Assembly (NCBI RefSeq): GCF_038502225.1
Contig: NW_027196455.1
Span: 26,656-90,655, forward strand
DNA from: Cherax quadricarinatus
Lineage: Eukaryota > Arthropoda > Malacostraca > Decapoda > Parastacidae
Direction of reading: 5' to 3'
DNA length: 64,000 nt
The notes below the pieces were generated by a model. That model did no database searches and had not been told where the DNA came from. It worked only from the letters and a program-made list of their open reading frames with translations. Each line of letters starts with the position of its first letter. Position 1 is the stretch's first letter. Position numbers and translations under genes: made by a program. Positions 19,405-27,413 of the stretch are shown here, in pieces.

Positions 19405-21705
19405 CAGTGGACCCCCGCATAACGATGGCATCGCATAGCGATTTTTCCGCATAACGATTACTTTTATCGCAAAATTTTTGCCCCGCATACCGATTAAAAA
19501 CCCGCATACCGATTTTCGTCCGAGACGCGTCCAATGTGCCCTCAGCCAGCCTCACATGTGCCGCTCCGTCCCATTGTTTACCAGCCAGCCTCCGCGGTAA
19601 CATCCAAGCATACACTCGGAATATTTCGTATTATTACAGTATTTTCGGTGCTGTTTCTGGAAAATAAGTGACCATGGGCCCCAAGAAAGCTTCTAGTGCC
19701 AACCCTACACCTCAAAGGGTAAGAATTACTATAGAGATGAAGAAAGAGATAATTGATAAGTATGAAAGTGGAGTGCGTATAGCCGACCTAGTCAAGCTGT
19801 ACAAGAAACCCCAATCAACCATCGCTACTATTGTGGGCACCAGAAAGACAATCAAGGAAGCTGTTCTTGCCAAAGGTTCAACTGTGTTTTCGAAACAAAG
19901 ATCGCAATTGATGGAAGATGTTGAGAGACTCTTATTGGTGTGGATAAATGAAAAACAGATAGCAGGAGATAGCGTCTCTCAAGCGATCATATGTGAAAAG
20001 GCTAGGAAGTTGCATGACGATTTAATTAAAAAAATGCCTGCAACTAGTGATGATGTGAGTGAATTTAAGGCCAGCAAAGGTTGGTTTGAGAGATTTAAGA
20101 AGCGTAGTGGCATCCATAGTGTGATAAGGCATGGTGAGGCTGCCAGTTCGGACCACAAAGCGGCTGAAAAATATGTGCAGGAATTCAAGGAGTACATAGA
20201 AACTGAAGGACTGAAACCTGAACAAGTGTTTAATTGTGATGAAACAGGCCTGTTCTGGAAGAAAATGCCAAGCAGGACCTACATTACTCAGGAGGAAAAG
20301 GCACTCCCAGGACATAAGCCTATGAAAGACAGGCTTACTTTGTTGATGTGTGCCAATGTTACTGGTGATTGCAAAGTGAAGCCTTTATTAGTGTATCACT
20401 CTGAAACTCCCAGAGCGTTCAGGCAAAAGAATGTCCTCAAGGATAATTTGTGTGTGCTGTGGAGGGCAAACAGTAAGGCATGGGTCACTAGGGAATTTTT
20501 CTATAACTGGTTACACCATGCATTTGCCCCCAATGTGAAAAATTACCTAACTGAAAAGAAATTAGAACTTAAGTGCCTCCTGGTGTTAGACAATGCCCCT
20601 GGTCATCCTACAGACGTGTCAGAGCGACTTTATGGGGACATGAGCTTCATTAAGGTGAAGTTTTTGCCTCCTAATACCACTCCTCTCCTGCAGCCCATGG
20701 ACCAGCAGGTTATTTCCAACTTCAAGAAACTGTACACAAAAGCTCTGTTTGAAAGGTGCTTTGTAATGACCTCAGAAACTCAACTGACTCTAAGAGAGTT
20801 TTGGAGAGATCACTTTAATATCCTCAATTGTGTAAACCTTATAGGTAAGGCTTGGGAGGAAGTGACAAAGAGGACCTTGAACTCTGCTTGGAAGAAACTG
20901 TGGCCAGAATGTGTAGACAAAAGGGATTTTGAAGGGTTTGAGGCTAACCCTGAGAATCCTGTGCCAGTTGAGGAATCCATTGTGGCATTGGGAAAGTCCT
21001 TGGGGTTGGAGGTTAGTGGGGAGGATGTGGAAGAGTTGGTGGAGGAGGACAATGAAGAACTAACCACTGATGAGCTGCTAGATCAACTTCAACAGCAAGA
21101 GGCCACACCTGAGGAAATTGCTTCGGAGGAGGGGAGAGAGAAATTGAAGAAGTTGCCTACTTCAAAGATTAAGGAAATCTGTGCAAAGTGGCTTGAAGTG
21201 CAAACCTTCATGGATGAAAATCACCCTCACACAGCTATTGCAAGCCGTGCTGGTGATTATTACACTGACAATGTTGTGAAACACTTTAGGCAAGTCATAA
21301 AGGAACGAGAGGTACAGGCCACTATGGACAGATATCTTGTGCGAAAGAAGTCCAGTGACTCTGAAGCTGGCCCTAGTGGCATTAAAAGAAGAAGGGAAGT
21401 AACCCCAGAAAAGGACTTACTACCTCAAGTCCTAATGGAAGGGGATTCCCCTTCTAAACACTAACACACTCTCTCCCCTCCTCCCATCCCATCAATCATC
21501 ACCAGATCTTCAATAAAAGTAAGTGTCATTTAATTGTGCATGCCTTTTTCAGTTTGTGTGTATTAAAATTAACATTTCATGTGGTCCCCAAAAAAAATGT
21601 TATTTTTTTTCATACTTTTGGGCGTCTTGCACGGATTAATTTTATTTCCATTATTTCTTATGGGGAAAATTGATTCGCATAACGATTATTTCGCATAACG
21701 ATGAG
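19405..21705 (+). mobile_element. Tigger/pogo-type DNA transposon, right end truncated
   Basis: The left end CAGTGGACCCCCGCATAACG follows a TA (19403-19404). Subterminal CGCATAACGAT-like repeats continue to 19500. On the right, TTCGCATAACGATTATTTCG is present near 21673, but the expected GGGTCCACTG end is missing: at about 21705 the sequence passes into a LINE fragment. The transposase gene is intact. Without its right terminal repeat this copy should not transpose, though it could supply protein to MITEs. Confidence 0.88.
19674..21464 (+). CDS. Tigger transposase (TIGD1-like, pogo group), 596 aa
   Basis: I start at ATG 19674 (GACCATGGGC, MGPKKASSANPT), the typical beginning of this family; an in-frame non-ATG extension upstream is rejected. 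An N-terminal psq-type helix-turn-helix (about residues 15-65) and a CENP-B-type DNA-binding domain (about 75-150) precede the DDE_1 core. The Asp residues lie at about 189 (NCDETGLFW), 306 (LVLDNAPGHP) and 343 (LLQPMDQQV). The acidic C-terminal region and final KRRREVTPEKDLLPQV are complete. No stop or frameshift is present. It binds the element's terminal repeats and cleaves at TA. Fragments of related copies occur at 12976, 24425, 56679 and 58591. Confidence 0.93.
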   Translation: MGPKKASSANPTPQRVRITIEMKKEIIDKYESGVRIADLVKLYKKPQSTIATIVGTRKTIKEAVLAKGSTVFSKQRSQLMEDVERLLLVWINEKQIAGDSVSQAIICEKARKLHDDLIKKMPATSDDVSEFKASKGWFERFKKRSGIHSVIRHGEAASSDHKAAEKYVQEFKEYIETEGLKPEQVFNCDETGLFWKKMPSRTYITQEEKALPGHKPMKDRLTLLMCANVTGDCKVKPLLVYHSETPRAFRQKNVLKDNLCVLWRANSKAWVTREFFYNWLHHAFAPNVKNYLTEKKLELKCLLVLDNAPGHPTDVSERLYGDMSFIKVKFLPPNTTPLLQPMDQQVISNFKKLYTKALFERCFVMTSETQLTLREFWRDHFNILNCVNLIGKAWEEVTKRTLNSAWKKLWPECVDKRDFEGFEANPENPVPVEESIVALGKSLGLEVSGEDVEELVEEDNEELTTDELLDQLQQQEATPEEIASEEGREKLKKLPTSKIKEICAKWLEVQTFMDENHPHTAIASRAGDYYTDNVVKHFRQVIKEREVQATMDRYLVRKKSSDSEAGPSGIKRRREVTPEKDLLPQVLMEGDSPSKH

Positions 21706-21707
21706 CC

Positions 21708-22275
21708 CTCCTACTGAGGCTTGCAGGACCCTATGTCTAGCCCTTCTACAGTGTTATATGGATTACACTTGCTCTTCATGGCACTCTGCTTTGACAAAAA
21801 AACTGAAAGATAGACTACAAATCACCCAGAACAAAATGGTAAGATTCATCCTGGACCTGGGTCCAAGAGAGCATGTTGGCCAGGATGAATTACACCAGTT
21901 AAATATGCTGAATGTTGAAGACAGAGTAAAACAACTGAAGCTAAATCATATTTATAAAATTGCTCACAGACAGTGTCCAGAATATCTTGCTGCCAATTTT
22001 GTCAAGGCTGGGAACCAAAGCAATCATAGTACTAGGTGGAGAGAGCACAAATTTGTAGTACCCACAGTCAGTTGCCAGGCTTCAGACACCTTTTATTGTA
22101 CAGCAGTTAAGGAATGGAACAGACTGCCTGCACATGTCAAAGCCAGTCATAGCATGAACCAGTTCAAGAAGAGAGCCAGAATGTGTCTGATGAATGTAGT
22201 TACAGAAAGGGAGGGGAATAATTTTTTTATTTTTTTAGCTAACACACATGTAATTTTACTTTATTCCTAGTAATG
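21708..22275 (+). pseudogene. LINE ORF2 C-terminal fragment
   Basis: The open frame (to 22270) is the post-RT thumb and tail of a non-LTR retrotransposon: CYMDYTCSSWHSALTKKLK, QITQNKMVRFILDL, then a VKEWNRLPAHVK motif and FKKRARMCLM close to the end. It begins mid-protein exactly where the Tigger right end is lost. It may be the far end of the LINE at 14240-15886, whose RT domain is missing, but that link is inference. Poly-ATA and AATAATAAGAT repeats follow in the 3' UTR. Confidence 0.75.
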
Positions 22276-22362
22276 ACCCTCGTGTAGTAGATAGTCTTAA
22301 TAGTATAATAATAAGATGTTATCTCCATTGTAGAATAATAATAAGATATTATCACCTTTATA

Positions 22363-22565
22363 CAGTGGACCCCCGCATAACGATCACCTCCGAATGCGAC
22401 CAATTATGTAAGTGTATTTATGTAAGTGCGTTTGCACGTGTATGTTTGGGGGTCTGAAATGGACTAATCTACTTCACAATATTTCTTATGGGAACAAATT
22501 CGGTAAGTACTGGCACCTGAACATACTTCTGGAGTGAAAAAATATCGTTAATCGAGGGTCCACTG
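22363..22565. mobile_element. 203-bp Tigger-type MITE
   Basis: The left end CAGTGGACCCCCGCATAACG faces GAGGGTCCACTG on the right, with TA outside both (22361-22362, 22566-22567). The interior (GTAAGTGTATTTATG, GGGGGTCTGAAATGGACTAA, CTTATGGGAACAAATTCGG) is shared with the MITEs at 61213-61415 (203 bp) and 31506-31707 (202 bp). Confidence 0.92.
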
Positions 22566-22582
22566 TATTTTAATAATAAGGT

Positions 22583-23041
22583 AAAAGGACCCCAATGGAA
22601 ATAAGTCACTCTGACTTGTTTGGGTTATCCTAGGTACTTTACACATATGCTGCTATGTATGATAATCTGTACTCACCTATTTGTACTCACCTATTTGTGG
22701 TTGCAGGGGTCGAGTCTTAGCTCCTGGCCCCGCCTCTTCACCAGTTGCTATTGGGCCCTCTCTCTCCCTGCTCCATGAGCTTTATCAAACCTCGTCTTAA
22801 AACTGTGTATGGTTCCTGCCTCCACTACGTCATTTTCTAGGCTATTCCACTGCCTGACAACTCTATGACTGAAGAAATACTTCCTAATATCTCTCTGACT
22901 CATTTGTGTCTTCAACTTCCAGTTGTGACCTCTTGTTTCTGTGTCCCCTCCCTGGAACATCCTGTCTTTGTCCACCTTGTCTATTCTGCGCAGTATATAA
23001 CTGTAGCTGTATTTGTGTATACCTGAATAAACTTACTTAAA
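22583..23041 (+). mobile_element. SINE-like element split by a LINE 3' end
   Basis: The left part (CCAATGGAAATAAGTCACTC ... TATGATAATCTG, to 22672) and right part (ATAACTGTAGCTGTATTTG ... AATAAACTTACTT, from 22998) form one copy of the family at 1120-1262 and 61925-62032. The 325-bp LINE fragment between them is listed separately. Confidence 0.8.
22673..22997 (-). pseudogene. LINE 3' fragment nested in a SINE-like element
   Basis: On the minus strand the frame reads KYFFSHRVVRQWNSLENDVV and HSFKTRFDKAH, a C-terminal signature of CR1-type ORF2. After the stop, the 3' UTR ends in two copies of an AAATAGGTGAGTAC unit (about 22673-22700), a microsatellite-like tail typical of CR1-type elements. 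It is strongly 5' truncated. Confidence 0.78.
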
Positions 23042-23429
23042 AGATACTCTATGACCAAATCACACAAACACCAAAAAATTATAAAATATGACTCCATTTG
23101 ATAAACAATTCTGAAAATAAATTGACAAACTCTGGTCACTATGAACACAACCCATTAGAAACTGGACATATTTCTTTAACTATTGTTAAGTTTACTTTTA
23201 ATGAAACTGGCAATTGTACGAATGATGAAGAAATGATCAGCAGAAAACTGATCTTATTTTACACAATAAAATAACAAATCATATGATGGATTTTTTTTAT
23301 CACATTCATTGTCTCCAATCAAGATAGGGCGACCCAAAAATTTATAATTTTTAGTGCCTTATTTCTGACACAGAATTATGTGCTGATAAATGAAAACTTT
23401 TTTTATTTTCATTGTTTTAGGATATTTTC
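23042..23429 (+). other. No clear feature
   Basis: AT-rich sequence; about 23290-23345 contains a decayed GGGCGACCC end that may be an RTE 3' remnant on the minus strand. A direct repeat (TTATTTTCATTGTTTTAGG) occurs at about 23404 and 23439. Confidence 0.45.
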
Positions 23430-23970
23430 TAATGTATTATTTTCATTGTTTTAGGATATTTGCTAAAATATTTACTTTGTACTAGCCAGGCTGTGGGAGC
23501 GACCACCAAAATTCTTATTGTCAAGAGATCGAATCGTCCAGGTTGACAGTGTTTATTTCTGACTAGCTGTTGGAGTGTGAGCAGGGTAATATTTTGTGAA
23601 GGGGATTCAGGGAAACCTGTTAGCTGGATTTGAGTCCTGGAAATGGGAAGCACAATGTGCCTGCTTAAAGGAGGAGTTTGGGATATTGGCAGTTTGGAGG
23701 GAGATCTAAGCTGTTGTATGTGAGCACCACTTCAGAGAATGATTATGTATGAGTGATGGTGAAAATGTTGAATGATGAAAGTTTTTTTCTTTCTTTCTGA
23801 ATCACTCTGCAATATTAACACCCCTCTGAAGGAGGGGTGTTAATATTGAAGTTTTATAATTGTAGTGTAAGCATATCTCTGGCAAACAGTGATGGAGTGA
23901 ATGATGGTGAAAGTTTTTCTTTTTCAGGCCACCCTACCTTGGTGAGAAACAGCTGATGTGTTAAAAAAAA
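23430..23970 (+). mobile_element. Two RTE 3' ends in tandem (A type then B type)
   Basis: The first (about 23570-23810) has the RTE-A 3' UTR order: TGGAGTGTGAGCAGGGTAAT, GATTCAGGGAAACC, GAGTCCTGGAAATGGGAAG, GGGATATTGGCAGTTTGG, then CTGAATCACTCTGC. The second (about 23830-23970) has the RTE-B end: GGTGTTAATATTG, GATGGAGTGAATGATGGTG, CCACCCTACCTTGGTGAG, GCTGATGTGTTAAAAAA. Both are strongly 5' truncated. Confidence 0.7.
23811..23847. repeat. Perfect 16-bp hairpin at the RTE-A/RTE-B junction
   Basis: AATATTAACACCCCTC (23811-23826) is the exact reverse complement of 23832-23847 with a 5-nt loop. RTE-B 3' UTRs elsewhere (52620-52632 minus strand) carry only one arm, so the second arm was created at this junction. 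Confidence 0.7.
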
Positions 23971-24204
23971 AATTTACTTTGTTGAGTGCTTGTGGACCGT
24001 GGTCTAGCAATACCCAGATTATTCAGCATTTTGCTGGATTGAACAAGACTGCTGGATAATTTTGGATGCTGAATAATTAATCACTAAATAATTCATGATT
24101 TACTGTACAGAAAGAAACTTTGTAACAACCCTTGCTGAATGATGGTTGTCTAATCCAGTTCAGAAAATGTAACTGTAACTTGAATTGATTTAGATTTATT
24201 ATTT

Positions 24205-24420
24205 ATTTTTTTATTAACACATCCGTCATTACCCACCAAAGTAGGGGGCCCGAAAAAAAAACTTTCACCATTATTCACTCTATCACTGTCTTGCCAGGGG
24301 CATGCTTGCACTTCAGTCATAAAACTGCAATATTTATACCCCTACTTCAGAGTGCAGGCACTGTACTTCCCATTTCCAGGACTCAAGTTTGGCCTGCCGA
24401 TTTCCCTGAATCCCTTCATA
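24205..24420 (-). mobile_element. RTE-B LINE 3' end
   Basis: The reverse complement reads GGATTCAGGGAAATCGG, then GAAATGGGAAGTACAGTG, GGTATAAATATTGCAG, GATAGAGTGAATAATGG and a GGGCCCCCTACTTTGGTGGG hairpin region before an A-rich tail. It lies directly next to the Tigger end at 24425. Confidence 0.75.
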
Positions 24421-24424
24421 AATA

Positions 24425-24715
24425 CAGTGGACCCTTGATTATTGGCCGTTCCTGATATTGGCCAATTCGGTTTTCGCCCGCTTTTTTGGCTGAAATTCTA
24501 TCCCGGTTATCGGCCATATTGGACGCGTCCGCCGCGTTCATGAGTCAGTCTGGCTGTGTCTCTGGGTGAGTGAGCAAGCCTCCGCGCATTCATCCAAACA
24601 TTTCGCTATAATCCATTGTATTTTGTGGTTACTGATCAAGTGCAACTGTGAAATAAGCCACCATGGGCCCAAAGAAAATTCCTAGTGCCAGTCCTTTTGT
24701 AAAGGGCTGAGAGAG
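24425..24715 (+). pseudogene. Tigger left-end fragment
   Basis: TA then CAGTGGACCCTTGATTATTG, subterminal ATCGGCC/ATTGGCC repeats, and the transposase start CCACCATGGGCCCAAAG (ATG near 24663). The frame ends after about 15 codons, where the repeat of 24710-25205 begins. A stretch at 25450-25584 with TTTTTGGGTGTCTGAAATGG is Tigger 3' UTR and may be the other side of the same copy. Confidence 0.75.
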
Positions 24716-25205
24716 AGGGGAGAATGCGCCTTCTTCAGTGATTCTCTGATATGTACGATACTAAAGCAGCAGGAGTCGATCCATGCTATAGCGCCAGCCA
24801 ACAATAAAGTGTAGCATTAACAGGGTAGCAAGTAAGTTAAGCTATTAAGCAATAGAAAAAGGATGACACAAAACTCTTCCAATGTTGTTGGAGGTACATA
24901 CATAGTCCCACTGACAACATATGCCGCCCTGCGAATCTTCCACTGCCCTAAATCTCTGCTAGCATCTCAATAACCACTTTATTTCTTTACATTCTCCACA
25001 ATAACAACTTTATTTCTTTACATTCTCCACAATAACCACTTTATTTCTTTACATCTATTATGTTTTTATACAATATTTCTCATTTATAAATTACGTACAT
25101 TGTTTCAGTGTGACTAGTAGTATGACTAGTATGTTTCTATGTTATTAATATTGTTTATTATGTCATATTAGATGTACTGTGATAAATAAATAAGCAGTAG
25201 AGTTG
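24710..25205 (-). repeat. Inverted second copy of the 8150-8625 repeat
   Basis: Matching blocks, read on the minus strand, include GAATCACTGAAGAAGGCGCA, CTACTCTGTTAATGCTACAC-type and CAACAACATTGGAAGAG sequences, ending near GTCATATTAGATGTACTGTG. A TTTATTTCTTTACATTCTCC unit is tandemly repeated three times at about 24975-25050. Confidence 0.65.
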
Positions 25206-25209
25206 ATAT

Positions 25210-25442
25210 TAGTGCCAGCAAGAGTGGGTGTGGGTGGGTGTGAGTTGGACCTGACTAGCTTGTGCTGCTGGGTCTGGTACAGTGCTCCATCCTTGAGTGG
25301 GGATGACCAGACTGGGTGGGTCATTGGGATAATCCAGGGGGTGGGTCATTGGTCTAATCCGGAAGGGGAGGGGGGACATGGACCTGCTCCGCATGGGTCA
25401 GTAGGCCTGTTGCAGTATTCCTTCTTTCTTATGTTCTTATGT
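25210..25442 (+). mobile_element. CR1-like LINE 3' end
   Basis: The sequence matches the 3' UTR of the full CR1 at 30340-30535: GTGGGTGTGAGTTGGACCTG, GCTTGTGCTGCTGGGTC, then GCATGGGTCAGTAGGCCTG and the tail TTCTTATGTTCTTATG. It is 5' truncated just before the ORF2 stop. Confidence 0.85.
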
Positions 25443-25587
25443 AAAAGTGATGCTAAATGTTCATTTATCCATTTCATTAGTCATTTTATTTAGTTCTCAT
25501 TGTTTTGTGTATGTAAAATTATAGTTAATCTTTAAAAAATGTATTTTTTGTTTATATTTTTGGGTGTCTGAAATGGATTAATAATTT

Positions 25588-26418
25588 TTTTTTTTTTTTT
25601 CAACAAGTCGGCCGCCTGCCACCGAATTGGCAGGGTGACCCAAAAAGAAAACACTTTCATCATCATTCAACACTTTCACCTCACTCACACATTATCACTG
25701 TTTTTGCAGAGGTGCTCAGAATACAACAGTTTAGAAGCATATACGTATAAAGATACGGAACATATCCCTCCAAACTGCCAATATCCCGAAACCCCTATTT
25801 TAAAGTGCAGGCATTGTACTTCCCATTTCCAGGACTCAAGTCCGGCTATATAAAAATAACCGGTTTCCCTGAATCCCTTCACTAAATATTACCCTGCTCA
25901 CACTCCAACAGATTGTCAGGTCCCAAATACCATTCGTCTCCATTCACTCCTATCGAACACACTCATGCACACCTGCTGGAAGTCCAAGCCCCTCGCCCAC
26001 AAAACCTTCCTTACCCCTTCCTTCCAACCTTTTTGAGGATGACCCCTACCCTGCCTTCCTTCCCCTACAGATTTAAAGGCTCTCCATGTCATTCTACTTT
26101 GATCCATTCTCTCTAAATGACCAAACCACCTCAACAACCCCTCTTCAGCCCTGACTAATACTTTTATTAACTCCACACCATCTCCTAATTTCCACACTCC
26201 GAATTTTCTGCATAATATTTACACCACACATTGCCCTTAGACAGGACATCTCCACTGCCTCCAACCGTCTCCTCGCTGCTGCATTCACAACCCAAGCTTC
26301 ACACCCATATAAGAGTGCTGGTACTACTATACTTTCATACATTTCTATCTTTGCCTCCATAGATAACATTTTTTGTCTCCACATATACCTCAACGCACCA
26401 CTCACCTTTTTTCCCTCA
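25588..26418 (-). pseudogene. RTE-A LINE, 5'-truncated copy
   Basis: The minus strand carries the A tail (25588-25600), the 3' hairpin region, the 3' UTR, and then the C-terminal ORF (about 25916-26418): KKVSGALRYMWRQK, LLYGCEAWVVN, MQKIRSVEIRRWCGVN, GLLRWFGHLERM, GRGHPQKGWKEGV. One frameshift near 26150-26190 breaks it. The truncation point abuts the CR1 start at 26420. Confidence 0.85.
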
Positions 26419-26486
26419 TGGTCAGTCGTCACGTGAGGTCACAGACCCTGAGCTGCTTTGGGGATTAGCGTGGACGGTTACAAAGC

Positions 26487-27413
26487 ATGGCTTGCTTCTG
26501 CAGTGTTTTAAAAACTGAGTTTGGAGAGTTGAAGGAGGAGGTCTTGCTTCTCCAGGAGGAGATTAGGAGGCTGAAGGTCCACCTCAATGGGCCTGGGAGA
26601 GAGTGTGAGGTGGTTGGAGATGTGGGGAATGAGGCTTCTAGCAGTGAGGTGCAGTCTGTCTCTCACTGTGAGGAGGCTGTAGGTGGGGAGGTAGCAACGG
26701 GTACCAGCAGTGAGGTGCAGCCCAGCACCTGCTACAAGTGGCGAGTTGTTCACAGTAATGGGAGGCGCATCAGAGTAAGGAAAGTTAAGAGTGAAGATCT
26801 GAAGGTAGGAAATCGCTTCTCTGTTCTCCAGGATGAATGTACTTCAGTGGCCAGTGAAGGTAAGGGTACTACTGCCCCTGCTAATGAAGGTAAGCGCATT
26901 CTTGTGGTTGGTGACTCTCAGGTAAGATATGTTGACCGTGCTTTTTGTAATAGGAATAAGAAGATGAGAGATAGAGTGTGCTTCCCTGGAGCTGGTGTTG
27001 GGGACATTGTCAACAGACTGGATAATATCATGTCAGGTAATGGGAACAAGCCCATTATCTGTCTCAGTGCTGGTGGAAATGATATTGGGAAGGGTAGGAG
27101 AGAAGAGCTGCTAGATAAGTACAGGTCAGCTATAGATTTCATTAAGTCTAAGGGAGGGATCCCAATCATATGTAGCATCTTGCCTAGAAGGGGAGTAGGA
27201 AATGAATGGTTGTCTAGGGCAATTGGTGTAAATTGCTGGCTAGACAGATACTGCAAGGAACTTGCAATCCCATTCATTGACAACTGGAACAACTTTTATG
27301 GCAAACATGATATGTATGCAAGGGATGGGGTTCATCTCTCTGGGGCAGGGGTGGTAGCACTTGCAGACTCGATTGAGAAGGCCATTGGTGAAATGCCTAT
27401 GATTTTAAACTGA
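26487..27413 (+). CDS. CR1 ORF1 with SGNH esterase domain, 308 aa
   Basis: ORF1 of CR1-clade LINEs often contains a GDSL/SGNH esterase thought to act on membranes or lipids during retrotransposition; its precise role is not settled. The start ATG (26487) opens MACFCSVLKTEFGELKEEVL, a leucine/glutamate-rich coiled-coil-like helix (residues 12-33). A Ser/Glu-rich linker and a YKWRVVHS segment follow. The esterase spans about 135-300 with block I GDSQVR (Ser 144), block III GGNDI (Asn 198) and block V DGVHLSGAG (Asp 280, His 283), so the catalytic residues are all present. The stop TGA (27411-27413) shares its A with the ORF2 ATG. Confidence 0.9.
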   Translation: MACFCSVLKTEFGELKEEVLLLQEEIRRLKVHLNGPGRECEVVGDVGNEASSSEVQSVSHCEEAVGGEVATGTSSEVQPSTCYKWRVVHSNGRRIRVRKVKSEDLKVGNRFSVLQDECTSVASEGKGTTAPANEGKRILVVGDSQVRYVDRAFCNRNKKMRDRVCFPGAGVGDIVNRLDNIMSGNGNKPIICLSAGGNDIGKGRREELLDKYRSAIDFIKSKGGIPIICSILPRRGVGNEWLSRAIGVNCWLDRYCKELAIPFIDNWNNFYGKHDMYARDGVHLSGAGVVALADSIEKAIGEMPMILN

